From: Acanthochromis polyacanthus
Lineage: Eukaryota > Chordata > Actinopteri > Pomacentridae
NCBI RefSeq assembly: GCF_021347895.1
Contig: NC_067124.1
Coordinates: 14,312,521-14,376,520, forward strand
Direction of reading: 5' to 3'
DNA length: 64,000 nucleotides
A model generated the notes under the pieces. The model did no database searches. It saw only the letters and a program-made list of their open reading frames with translations, and was not told where the DNA came from. A program made the translations under genes and the position numbers. Position 1 is the first letter of the stretch, and each line of letters starts with the position of its first letter. This document shows, in pieces, positions 15,226-28,824 of the stretch.

Positions 15226-18200
15226 GTGAGTTTTGGGTGCACGGAAGCATAAAAGGAAGGTGGAGTCCTGTCTCTGGGCCTCGTGTCATTTACTTGAAGG
15301 TCCTTTCTGCTGCACATTGTTTATGTAATGAAATGAAAAGTGCAGCAATTCTTTGTGTGATCACCGTCAGCTGTGACATTATTGTGCGTCCGACCAACAA
15401 GGCAGAGTCCCGATTATACCAGTGGTGTGAACAGAGAAACAACAAAGCAAAATTCAGTGTTTCGTGGTTAATTACATTTAGTTCAGTCACACTTACATCT
15501 ACTGTCGCAGAATTTGTTATTTAGGAAACGGGACCAAAAAAAGAAAAAGTAAAAAAATAGGACAGTGAAGGTTGGGCACTCCCCTGGGTGTCACAGATGT
15601 GCACCAAGCGAATTAAATGTTGCTCATCATTTACACATTAGCAGCAGATAATTCACAATAAGTGTTGTGCCAGTAGTACAGTAAGCTGAACCTGTGAGCA
15701 GCTCTTCTTATGTTTTCTGTAGTCTGATGATAAACTTCTTCATATTTCTCCCAAAAGGAGGCGCTCTGAGTGATCCACGGCAGCGCTAAAATAGGCCATA
15801 ACATTTTAAATAACACATAAATCTCGTTGAGCCTTCTTTCCCTGCAAAGCGTCAAAATTGTCAGGCAGTTTTTATTGTCTAGATCTCAGCAAATGAGCCT
15901 TGCAGTAATTAAGAAGTATGCCAATCTATATTCAATTTGCACCAGGATGACTATCAAACAAAATTACACATTGTTCTTTTCTCTGAAAATCTCTATATTC
16001 TCTCTTCTTTATTCTTTTTGCTTGTTATTGAATCACAAGAAAGGATAAATGGCATAGGCATAATTTTCAATTTTGGAATGAAATGGGTCTCTGGATGGAT
16101 ATGTACAGGGAGGGAGGGAAAGAAGAGAGAGATTGAAAATTGGATTGAGTAATAATGATCCAGCATGAAGAAAGGCAGAATAGCTGTCTCGTCTCGTTTC
16201 CCCACTTCAGGACTTTCTCATCACCAAACACATTCTGCTTCATGCTATCACTTAACATTAAAGTTTAGTGGTCAATTCAGGGACATCAACACTGAGGATG
16301 CCAGGATTGGCCCTCTGTGCCTTCATTAGGGAGGCAATCATTTTCACGGTTCATGGGTAATCGATCATGTAGGTTACCAGATCAAAGTCACGCAACATTT
16401 TCAAGGGGAGAGAGAAAAGTTCTTCCTTCGCTTTTTTATTTTTTCACGGCACTCTTGATGGTTGACAAAAGAAATTTATAGAGCATGCTAAGGAATTAAC
16501 AATTTAGTTGAAGTGCATTAGGAAAGAGACATGCTCAGTAAACTGTGAAGTAAGGCCATAAAGCACTTTATGAAATAAACAGTAAACACTGATTTTTTTC
16601 AGGGAGACTATTTGACGTGTAATTTACCGTGATACAGTGGATTTATTTCCACTGTTTCTTCATATTCTTCACTTCTCTAGTCAATGCCTTTCTCCCCTAA
16701 GAGTGGTGTTGAATTCCTCTAGTGAGGTGGAGGAATATGCTGTTGGGGGATACAATTAAATGAAGACTTTAGAGCAAAATGCGGAGTGGTGCGTTTAGAG
16801 ATTACAAGGTTGCCGAGTGAAGTGATCTGCTTTTTTAAACTTGAAGTCCTTGCATCCTAGAAAAGTAAATCCAGGGCTCGAGTAAAACTGATATATTACA
16901 AATCCCATCCCCTGGTAGAGCTTTAAGTGCTACAAAGCTATGGCAAAAAATGGGGGGAATAAACTCACACAGCGTCACTTGCCACCAGTATGCTCATAAT
17001 GTAGTTAAAATGCAGTGCAGAAAGGAATAAATAGATATTTGGTTACAACCCAACAGCCTTTAAATACAGATTGTACTGGAAGCAGCTTATTGAAGTGCAT
17101 GTAAACTCCTTCTATGATTTCCATCCTTAACTTCATATCTCCCAGTGAGCATTTTTCTCCGGAGCAAGCAAGTGTACTGAATGAAAAGGCTCTTTGGTTA
17201 AGTTGAGTTGTTGAAGTCAATAGCCTGCAGCTTTTTCTACATTGTGCTGACAAACTCCATTGTTCACTCCTACAGAAACACAAGCACATGTAAACATTTA
17301 TGTACACACATTTTTCTCCGGCAGCCTTCCTTTTCTCTTCTAAGACCACTGTTCCACCTCCTCACGAGATGGTTTTGTTTGATACCAACTGAAACTGGTA
17401 TGAGCAGTCTTTTATTCATGCCAGATGCTTTTGGCCTGTGTTTAGAGAGACTTTTCATGCCTGATTCAGGATAATGTGTAATTTTGGTGGCTCCAAGTCA
17501 AATTGAACAGCAGATCTGCTTTGTGGGAAACACAAATACTCACAGTCACCCAAAGATTTATTGACTCCACATTAACATGGCTGTAAAGGCAATAGTTTGG
17601 CTACTACAGTCCAGGCTTCCAATTCAGAATCTGTGCTGGATTAAATATGAAATACTGTATGAATGCATTTCTATTGCTAATATTCTAATATTCATTTGAC
17701 TCAGAAAATACATAGCATTTTTCCAACAGGTTTTAATATTTACTGTGAAATATCTCTGCATGGATTTGATGCATCGGCACAAAATTGTGTACATATAGTC
17801 TTGTTTTCCAGACAATGAACCTTAAAGACTTTGGTGATCACCTGATTCTTTTCTCTCTTCTATCACTGTGAGGTTCGTATCTGTAGTGTTGAGTCAGCCG
17901 TTGAATGGATTGCCTCAAAGTTTGCCTCACATGTTCTTGTCTTCCTCGGGATGCACTGTAATTTCATTTAACCTTTATTTTATCAGACAAGATATTATGA
18001 AAAATTTCTTATTTACAATGACAGCCTGCCAAGTGCCAGAGGGTATTCGAGGGAAAAGAGAGGAGAGCAGAGGAGAAGGAAACAACTTGGTGAACAGTGG
18101 AGTCAAGTAAATAATGACTGCAATTTCCAGAAAAAGAAACATTATTTGTCATTTGTTTATTTGGATTTGTTCGCAGAGCAGAAATCAATGTTATATATTG

Positions 18201-20931
18201 TTCCTCAAAGTCTTATTTGGGAATTTAGGATGGAGTGATGGGTGCAGAATACATCTGATCTAAACTGGAAGCTGAAGTTACACCAAGTAATAAGAATATT
18301 GTTTCTAAACAGACAGGTTGCTGGACAGACTTTTTTAGAAAATGACCAGCTGGACAGGTAAATGCCACATCTGTATAGCTTGATAAATATATCCATGTAG
18401 ACTTAAGTGATGTGACACAGACTGAACTGAACTGCTGCAAAACAAAGCAGTGTATTTACCCATAATGCAAAGAAAACCAGATAAAGATGACGTGTTAGTT
18501 TATTTATTACACAACAGGTTCCCAATGAACTGCAGATATTCTGAATGACTGTAAACACTACGTATGTCAGTGCCAGATGCACTGTGTTTTATTCTTCTGA
18601 CATAAATATAGTGTGTAGGAAAATCTGAGGAGGATGTTGTATGGAATTCCTCTGAATAAACAGAAAACACACTCAACATTTCAGAAATTTAGACGGCAAA
18701 GTTTCTTCTACCTTCCAACCTGTCAGTGTTGTTTTGTGTTAATTTGGAAAATAGATATGTCCAGGATTAGATTAACTTTTGAATCAAGCAAGGACTTACT
18801 GTCATCAACCCAAAACCTCAGTTAGTGGCAAAGTGAGGACCCCATTTTTTCCTTTATACTCACAACCAGCAACTCTCAGATGAATCATGACAGGATACAA
18901 AGTTAGTTTCACTCAGCAGTGATAAGTGTGTCCAAGTGTTGAAGTCCTTGGCAGCAACTGAAAATAAACAAATGTTAATTTAAGGCAGGAGGCGTACGCA
19001 GGGACAGACATGTGCTTCCAACTGGCTTCGTACATTAAGGTGAACAAGTCTGGAAGGATTTTCTAATAAGTGCACGCAAATTAGGGCCTGTGAGGTGAAA
19101 CAAGGTCTGTAAAAAGCAATCAAATAAAGGCTGGCAAATAAATGTATTTATCAGAAATAGCGAAGGGTTAAGACCTGACAATGTAGTGGGCCAACACTGT
19201 GAGCCATCTGTTTACTTTGGAGAAAGTGTGCCACGATAAGAAGCCAAGAAAAGGCAAGAAAAGAAGAGACTGAACAGAAATGACTGGCAAAGGGGAGCTC
19301 CTCAACATTATTATTATGGTTTTAAATGAGTTCTCCGCTGGAATCGGACAAAAAAATATCCCTGCAGTGGTGGAATGTGGATATGTGAGGGATCACTGTT
19401 TTACTGTGATTGATTCTTGGGCCAGGAGCACAATAGATGTTGTGAGGTGATAGTCTGAGTTTAGTGATATTGGCTTCATCATCAGTATTGGTTAATATAG
19501 TGCAGATAATGCCTTTAACACATTAAAACGTTTTCTTTATGTCATCAGTTTGGCCAGTGAATGTGCATGTTTGAACAGCATTGTATTTTTTCTGCAGCTG
19601 CCATCACATTACATGTTAATTCAAGGAGAGAATAGATTTTTTTTTCCTGCGGTTACGTGAAAGGAAATATGTTCATTTATCACTATTAGTGTTGGCAATC
19701 GACCAAAATAGGTTGGAAAATGTAAGATATCAGCAAAAATTCAATAACATGCATCCCTACTTTGAGTGCATTAATATGGCTACCGCTAAATCATCAACAG
19801 TTCATGTCTTCACATGAATTAACACCTTAATAGATGCCTTGGAAACCATTTGAGTTATTTTTATTGCCTAGCACACTCCATGTGCAGAGAAATATCTTGT
19901 TACATGATGTTGTGTCTAAAGAAAGCTGCTTTATGCATGATGATTCTTTGTGTTTACCTTGATTACATTGTGCACAACCAGCATCAGACTGTTGGAAAAT
20001 GCACAACACAAGCAAACGTTCATGTTTCATGAAGCTTAATTGTCAAGTGGCCTTTTAAACTTCAGTTGACAACTAGGAGGTGTATGTTGCTATCAAGTAA
20101 AATCCAATACATCGCCATATTTAGTGAATTTTAAATCATTCAATATAAAAAAATCTCAAGATTTTTCACTCACTGTGTCTTTACATTGGAGCCAATGTGT
20201 CGTGCATTAATCCCCCATTTACAGTACAAGAATGTTTACATGTGCAAGTCTTCTTTACGCTGCACAACTCAAGAAGATGACTGTTTTGTTAATCGTTTAA
20301 GTGACTTTAAAAATACAAAAATACCACACTACTTAAACACTATAGCTTTTAAAGAAAGGTTTCTATTGCTTTAAACATCAGAATCAGATAAACACCTCAA
20401 CATTACCAACGATGTGGCAACAAACACAACATTTTTGTGTTTTGTTTTTAGAAAATCATCACATTAATTAATATGAAGTACTGTTGAAGAACTGTGAGTC
20501 CAGGTGCAGTTTCACCCTTGGATTCTTGAATGTTTTATTTGGTGATCAATTTATATCATGCTCAACTGTATATGGCAGAGATGTTTCAAACATTTAAAGC
20601 AAATTTTGTTTGTGGCTGAGAGGACAATTATTAAACCTGAAAAAATACTTTTTTCCTGATAGCATTTGAATAAAACTATAAAATGCATGAATATGTCTTA
20701 ATGCCAGAAAATACAACCAGCGATTTTCTACAAGAAGACTATAAATAGGAAAAAAAATAATTAGAGTAATATAACATAGACCCTCCCCTGTGCTCACCAC
20801 TCTGTCCAAAGCATGAATAGGCATTCAGGTTAGTGTTGATCAATGGATGTTTTATTTTTTAACAAAGTATGTTTGATGTTCTCTACACCATTTTCTGATG
20901 CAAGCTCTTTATATGTGGTTGCTAATGACAG
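15226..20931 (+). other. Intron 4, no gene or clear repeat recognised
   Basis: This is a 5.7-kb AT-rich intron. I found only short unrelated open frames and no transposon ends. The acceptor region before exon 5 is unusually poor in pyrimidines (GCTAATGACAG). Confidence 0.65.
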
Positions 20932-21114
20932 TGATCACCTGTGGCGACCCTGGTATCCCAGCGAATGGGCTTAGATTTGGTGATGACATCACAGTGGGCC
21001 AGAATGTGTCGTTCATGTGCCAGCCGGGTTATGTCATGATCGGAGGCGACGCTGCTGTCAGCAGGACCTGCACCACCAATGGAACCTGGAGTGGAACGAT
21101 GCCAGCATGCCAAG
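20932..21114 (+). CDS. csmd3: CSMD exon 5: sushi domain E
   Basis: This exon encodes a complete sushi domain of 61 codons with cysteines in ITCGDPG, FMCQPGYVM, RTCTTNGTW and PACQ. The preceding A plus TG gives a methionine at the junction. GDPGIPANGLR and GDD..VGQNVS are words strongly conserved in CSMD. The acceptor is GCTAATGACAG, a weak polypyrimidine tract, and the donor is GTAAAC. Coding match and phase leave little doubt about the start despite the poor acceptor. Confidence 0.92.
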
Positions 21115-21575
21115 GTAAACGCCACCCACAGACACACATTTTCCATACACTGTGTCATGCACATGCAGCGGTTGACAGTCAACCTTGATAACCATCAGAC
21201 CGTGCTGTAACAACCTTGGTACTCCAGCACACTGTCACGTACAATATAAAGTACATGCTTGCATTCAGAGATCTAATGAGATTAGTGAGGAAGGTGACAC
21301 AGGACTTCCTGTGTCATCAGATAATGTTGTACTGTTCACTTTTGTGCCCTGATAACACAAATAGCAAAGACACATTAGAATGGACGTCTTCAACAGAGAT
21401 GTGTGTATTTGTATTTTAAAAAGTGCGGATATTTGCATTTACACAAGTCTACACTCACAAGTAATTTTCAATATTTTTCTCAGGATTTAATCTCTACATA
21501 ACATCCAGGACACAGTGATTTCACCTACACCTGCATCTGGAGCTGCACCTGTATTGGCTCAGAGCCAAGGCTACA

Positions 21576-21613
21576 AGTTCCTCTGACACCCGATGATGGA
21601 TGTCAGAGGAACT
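21576..21613. repeat. Perfect 13-bp inverted repeat (hairpin)
   Basis: AGTTCCTCTGACA at 21576-21588 is the exact reverse complement of TGTCAGAGGAACT at 21601-21613, with a 12-base loop. The stem does not extend outward, so it is too short for an ordinary microRNA precursor. It may be the tip of a decayed inverted repeat. Confidence 0.6.
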
Positions 21614-23300
21614 GAAATAAGAAGTCCTCTTCAGCACAACAAGGATCCCTCTAATTGTACTCCAGCAGTTAATCATTGGCTTCCTCTCTCTAAGTTTGTG
21701 AGCTCTCGACTCTATGATTAGCAACAAAGTTTAAAAACCCAGTGAGAGGACTCAGGTGTTGTACACCCATCAGCGCTACATCACTCGATGATTTATGATG
21801 CTCGAGTGGAGGCGTAGATTAGCACTTCTGCCGTTGACACCCAAAAGTAAGTATTGCAGGGAAGATTAACTTGTGCAGTGAACAGTTCAGAAGTACACCA
21901 GGAAAGGGAAGCGCCCACAAGGCAAATGGTGGCTCATTGTTGCTAAGGAACTGTTCCCAGGCTTCTGTCTCAGTTACAGCGAGGCAAGCTGTCGTTATGT
22001 TTGCCTCTCGAGAAATGGGAAAGGACAAATGAAATGTGAGGCAGAGTGTGAGAGATGGACATGTACACAGAAAAGCTTAACAAACAACCTGTTAGAGAAA
22101 TATACACAGGCAAGACCAAGAAAAACAAACACATTTTTAGGACAAGGGACCGAGAATTGTGGAAAAACTCAGAGCCTGTTTATCTTATTTGACTTCTTGT
22201 GCAAATCTGTTCTTGTTTGTACATACACCCTATATAAAAGATGCTATTGGATCATTTTGCTTCAATTCACTAAATGCCCCATGCACAAAGTAAAAATAAA
22301 TAAATCTGACATAAACACATGACTTCTTATATTAATACTTTGAATAAAATTATTTGAAGGAGTATGAGTTGGAAAACTGGGATTTTTGATTTTGCCCAGT
22401 ATAAACATTGTACAACGCTTCTACCTGGGACACTATTTGAGTGGTTTCACCATAATACCTGCTTAATGCATGTTCCAATGTTGGCCATAAATACATTTTG
22501 TGTCATAAAATATGCCTCTGACCATACTCTACGTTTTTAAAATTCTGATTGATGCCGATCAGAGGAAAAAAAATCAACCTCATAGATTGAACAATAAAGT
22601 TTTATGGTGGGTATTTTATCAAAGCAGGGTTGTACCCATGAAGTCCATATGCACACATCGATGATCCTGCAAAATTTCAGGACTGTAGCTACATTGTTTC
22701 TGAAGGCTCTTCAAACATTGATCTACTGATTGGCGAAAAAATCGACATACGCCACCCCTCCTGAAGAATTTTTATCTCAATAACTAACCTTACCTATAAC
22801 TCAGATTTTACTTGATATCACATGCATGCACAGAAAAACAATAAGATGAGTATGAGATGGTCTATTGTGAACTTTTTGTTTTATGTGATGAACATAAAAT
22901 AAGTTGGAATGAATCTTTTATGATCCTGAAGTAGTCTGTCCCATTTCCACTCCTTAGCTCAGCTTATAGAGAGCTTTGGTTTCAAGCCACATGCAAACGT
23001 CCTCCACAGGCTCCCGCTGCGACCTTGCCTGGAAGTTTACAACATCTAAACTGACATCGATTGTAATATTTTATTAGCACGTTTCATTATTAACATGCCC
23101 TGTTCCATTGTATGTTGAAGTTGTTGAATGAATTGATGGTTGCATCAACAGTTTAAATGGGGACACAGAGAAACATGTGGGTGTATGTGTGCATGAAGCT
23201 GTTAACCTCCAAGCCCTAATCCTCACAGCAACAGCTCAGGCAGCCCGATCCTGGTGAGCTTGATGGGGGTAGTGAAACCCTCAGCGCTTAGGCTTTCTCA

Positions 23301-23301
<1 letters not shown>

Positions 23302-23342
<41 letters not shown>
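23302..23342. repeat. (CA)n microsatellite
   Basis: An uninterrupted CA run of about 40 bases, followed by further CACACAC after one interruption. Confidence 0.95.
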
Positions 23343-23348
<6 letters not shown>

Positions 23349-24584
23349 ACCACCATGCATACATACCATCATATGGGAGCATTCAATTGCCGAAATTTCT
23401 CTCTCACGTATAAATAGACAGATGCTTACACAACCTCACGTTTTCTTCCAGCGCTCAGGCTGCCTGAGTGCTGTCAGGTCGCTCTGACCTGTATGCATTA
23501 GTGAGTGAGCCACCGGATCTCTCCTGCCTCTTCTCACCTCTCTGCCGCTCTCACTTTCCCAATAGCACTTATTTCTCTCATGGGGTAAATGAATAAAAGA
23601 AAGACGAGAGAGAGGAGTTTGATTACTAAGTGGTTACTCTACATTAATTTTTCCGTTCTTATCGTGGATGAAGTATAAGGAAGTAATACAGATGTTTCAA
23701 GTTTTATTTTCCCCTTGTCACTGTTCTCTTCCTTTTCTTTGGTCTCTGTCTAACACTATCTAGGACAAGCATTAGAAAAGCACATTGGTAATCACAGCTT
23801 TTTATCATCTCTCACTGACAGCCTACGCAGCAAGATGTCTTAGAAAAGGACTGAGAAAATATCTATTTTCTTTCGCGTGAAACTGGAAACGGTGTCTATT
23901 CCAGTAGGATTGTTTGCCTTTTCATTTTTGCATGATTGGGTTTAAGTTGAAGGTGCAGCTGTTCAGACAGGGTGAGCTGTTTGAAATTGTCATGATGCAG
24001 GGCATCTGTCATCTTGTCATAGATCTGGATGATGTGCGACTGTGATGTGAGCTAATGTTCCAGGAAGGGAGAGAGAAAGGAAGTGAGAAGAAATGAAGAA
24101 AAGGCAGAAAGAGAAAAGCTGAGACCGAAAGAGACAAAAAGGTTTTACATGTGCATAATTTTGTTCTTAATGTGTGAGTGTCAGATTCAGCCACAGCATT
24201 TGTGTGTGATGTGCAGACACGCACGCACGCACACGCACACACATACACGCGACAGATGACGCATCGTAAGCTTCGCCCAGCAAGGATTCAGTTTGTATCC
24301 CAGGTTTGGCATGTTCAGCTAAGAGGCACTAATGCTGCTTAGAACTACTTAGGAAAATGGGGACACTCTCTGCTTCTCATTCAGTTCTCCCTGCCACCCA
24401 TGCCTTCGTTTTTATAATGTTTTCAGTTTTTTAAAGTAATTCCTGATGCATTGCTTATAGGATTATTAGGCCTACTCCTATAATCAGCCTAATTTGCCTA
24501 CTTGCACACGTTGCACACACTGAAATCTTCAGACTTTCTCTTTCCCCCTCTTTGTTGCTTCCACACAGACATACTGTAAGACAG

Positions 24585-24615
<31 letters not shown>

Positions 24616-24620
24616 ACGCA
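24585..24620. repeat. (CA)n microsatellite with CG interruptions
   Basis: A CA run with ACGCACACGCACACG variants at its right side. Confidence 0.85.
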
Positions 24621-27279
24621 TAGAGTAACCAATTTTCTACGTTACAGCATCCAGCTGGGCATTTAAACGAAGTAATTCATAATGAAGTGTCTCTTCTTTT
24701 CTAAGGCTCGGCAGCAACAACATGGAAATCCCAAACTGATGACAGTTGTTACTAATTCATCAACTTCAAAGAGGAACAATTTCAAGTGAACTTGTTTCTC
24801 CTTGGGAACCTGAGCCATAAAATTACATTACCAAACAAAGAACAGATTGCTCTGCATAAATACCTTAGTGTGGTTTTCATCCATGTATCATTCCTTCTTT
24901 TCATAACCAATTTAGAAATAGAACATCAAAATCAAATTTGGTCCACTGCCCAGTTTTTCATTTCCTGTTTTGAACTTTAACATAAAATTGAAAGTACAAA
25001 TAACAGGCTGCTCTTTTTTGTTTTGTGTCATAAATGTATCGTAAAATAATTTTTTATTTTTATTTTTTTTGGTTTTCTGGCTTTGGGTTTTCAATTGAAT
25101 ATGAAAAGAGAAATGATACACAGATTGTCTTACTTGTGACTTTTATTCACTGTTCACCATGGCCTACATATCTTTCTAAATATAGCATACTTGTAAAGCA
25201 TATACTGTACACTGCTGCATAATGTCCATATGGAAATCTTTTTGGATTCGCTGCCAACCAAGAACAAAAGACGATTCCACCTTGGAGAGAATGTGTGAAT
25301 ATCCCGCAGTGGCTTGCTCCACATTTATTCTAATTCACTGTGTAGAAAAAAAAGAAAAAAACTAAACCTAACATGGCAGGAGAGATGCCCATCATGTGTC
25401 TAGCTTTTATTAATACAGTCATAGTCACAATATAAAGCCAGCTTATTGTCATATTATATATGTGAGGAAGTGTAGAAATGGTTTTAAATAGTCAGAAGTC
25501 AATGCTTTCTGAATTATGTAAATAAAATAAGGATGATTAAAGTCTAGTTTGTCAGAAAGGGAGGAATTGAACAGCTATTTTAGCTTTTGGAATGAAATAC
25601 TTAGTCCTAATTAAATGCCTTTGTTCTCTTTGTGGATCATAGATTAAGTGTTACATGTTTGATTCTTTTTTAAAAAACAGAATTTCAAGCTAAAATCATA
25701 AATTAACTGTACTCATATTTAGTATCCAACCCAAGACAACAGTTGGCAAACTAATGAAGGAAGTGAAATTACCAGCTGTAATCTTATTTAGGTATTAAAA
25801 ACAGCATGATGATGTCTGTCATGCAGTTTGCCAAGTTGCTTGGATGTTGTGAAGTTAATATTCTCATAGCACTCGCAGTCGGAACATTCCTGGTTTGGAG
25901 GTTTAAAGTAGTAAGCTCGGTGTTTCTTATGACATCCACTAATGCAGCTGGTGCTTGTGATGCTGCTCAGCGCCGCAATGTTCTTAAATCTGCCTTCATC
26001 TGGCTCTGTGTGTATTTTTGTCATGTATTTTGCAAATGAAACTTACTGTGTTGCCATGCTGCCAAAGGACTAAATCTCAGCTGGAGACTGTGGTGTTAAC
26101 ATGACAGTTTAAGTAAGTAGATTTATAAACTAAACATCTGATCTTGCCAAGCAGTTGCAAGGCTTGAATGAAGTCTGACTTCAATTTGCCAATGTTTGTT
26201 CAAGGGTTTCATCAGACACAAGAAAGAGAAAGAAGGACTTGAGGAAATGATGGGTACTGAGGGAGGATAGTAATAGTATAAAACAACTGCTATAATTTAT
26301 TCACATCCCTAAAACCCATATCCCATATGCGTCCCCATGGGTTCATCTCCAACTGTGTCAGAACAAATTCTGAGCTTTATTATGCATTCATTTATTACAT
26401 TTGTTGAGCAGGAAGTTTGTAGCTTACACAGACACAAGATGCCCCCTCTTTTCTCACAGATATTATTCAGTATACTCCAAACGGAGATGGCAGAAAAATC
26501 CCTTATAGTCAAAACACAGACTATTTCTTTGGGCTAAAGACCTAATTTTCACTCAGTCATAATCCACACTGTGTTGAATGGTGAGTCTGTACAGATTCTG
26601 TTGCTTCTTGATATCTGTAAAATAGCAGTAAATGGGGTGTAATTGTAATTTTGACAAAACATATTCATTTTTGACCTGCATGTAAAAGCTAACTTAAATC
26701 CTGCTGGGTTTAAAAGCAGAAGCCCTTAGGGAAATATTTTATCATTTTGGGTCTGAATGGAAAGATAAAATCTGTGTGAATGACAATTTACTAGGGGGGA
26801 AAAAGAGAGTTTATTACGATGTCTAATACATTTAAACAACACTACTCCCGCCGTCACCGTTTATCAAAATTTTAATTAGAAACGCAAGGCCCAGGGTGTA
26901 GCCATATCCATGTAAATCCACATAAATCACAGTAATTATCTCTAAGACTTGTCTGTTATCCTTGAGTTGTAGCAGATAGCTGTGTTGGTTCAATTGACTC
27001 AAAGTAAAAGAAACTGTTTTCTTTAGATTTTTTTTAATCTTTCATTCTTGTGTCTATGGCTTTACACTACATATCCAGTAATTGAGTATTGTGTATATTA
27101 TTTCTATACATATTTTTATGCAGCTTGAATGCTTATTGGATAAAGTCGTGTTTAGAGATTTATTTGTGTGGATTAACATGATTCACACAATTATTAGACA
27201 GCTTCATTTCTTCAGGTTAAAACAAAGAGATTTTACGAACATAAATATTTGTAAAATACTTTTCAGATGGATGCAACGC

Positions 27280-28350
27280 TGTTGAAATAGCTGAATTATT
27301 GATGCTTGCCCACCAGACATCAAACATTTTGCAGCAAATAGACAGCAGGAATGCATTGAGAAGAAAAGGTTCAAAATAACTGCAAAGGACTGCAGAGAGC
27401 TTCAGAGAAAGTAAACATGCCAGAAGTTCCATTGACTCCATTATCCTCCAGTGCTACTGAACTGCAGAACTCCAGCTTAGCTGGAGAGTCCAGAAGTATA
27501 TGGTGTGAAGTGCTCAGAGACATGACTTAGGTAAAGAAGGCTGATACAAGACCACCATTGAAGTGTCGAGATTCGGCAAAGAAATATCTGGGGACAGATC
27601 TTCAAAGGTGTCAGGGACAGATGAAATGAAAGCCAGTGGATGGACCAGATTAATTAGTCTGAGACCGGATCACTAATGGACCCCACTGTGAGTCAGAAAC
27701 CAGCGGGTTAGAGGAGAGGTATTGATATTGGCTGCCGTCACTATGAGCCTGGATGAGCTAGTTGGGCCTTTTTCAGAGTGGAGATATAAAGACGGACTGA
27801 AAGTCAACTCAAAAACCTCCTGCCAGTTTCTAGGCAGTAGTTTCTTCAAGCAATAGTGCAGGAAGTAGTAAACAGCATTCAAGGAAAATTTGCCATTACA
27901 TGCATCTGTGTAAAGTACTACTAGGCTAGCCAACAAGATCCCATCTGACTTAAAATGTAAGATTCACAGTGAGTGAAGGCAGCATACCTCTCTGATTAGC
28001 ATTTGGAAAGGTGTGGTTGCCACTTTTGCTGGTGTACAAATCTGACAAACTCAGCATGCAGGATGAATATTCATTGCATACTTTTAAAGGGCCAAAAGTG
28101 TCATTTAATTGCCACTTTATGCTTCTTAATTGTGACACTTCAAAAAGTGAATATATGGAATATTTTAATAACCTATCAATTTTGAATATTTATATATTCC
28201 TGTGAGAAAGTCAAAATTCACTTTTTCTCTGCTAAACATTCAGGGTTGAGGTTCTGTAATATTTTGGATTTACTGAGTGCATCCTAAATATTACAATAAA
28301 ATGAATCCTGAAGAATACAATTTGCCTAGTAATTGTGCATGCAGTGTAGA
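27280..28350 (+). mobile_element. Decayed mariner-like element, copy 1
   Basis: This stretch parallels the copy at 49840-50955. Shared words include GAAGTGCTCAGAGACATGACT, CAAAGAAATATCTGG, CGGATCACTAATGGACC, GAGTCAGAAACCAGC and the right end CCTAGTAATTGTGCATGC. The transposase frame is broken throughout. The left end is not clear, and 28000-28200 differs from the other copy. Assignment to the Tc1/mariner superfamily rests on the second copy. Confidence 0.6.
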
Positions 28351-28566
28351 ATCTTATATTTTCAGGACATTTGAATGGTCTCGTTCAAATTCTTGTTTTG
28401 ACTTAGACATCTCTTGGTTTTCAAGTGACAGCAAATAATACCCTCAACTCCAACTTCTTCCTGTTTGCGGCTGACTTTCCGCTGCTGAAGCTCATTTGAA
28501 CTTTGTTTTGACTCAAATGTCTCTGGACCTGTTATGTGCATTGACTATACTTTGATAAACTTGTGA

Positions 28567-28824
<258 letters not shown>

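Noticed and set aside
17005..17474. Open frames of 88-114 residues on both strands in intron 4
   Set aside because: No recognisable domain, overlapping frames on opposite strands, and no splice or promoter support.
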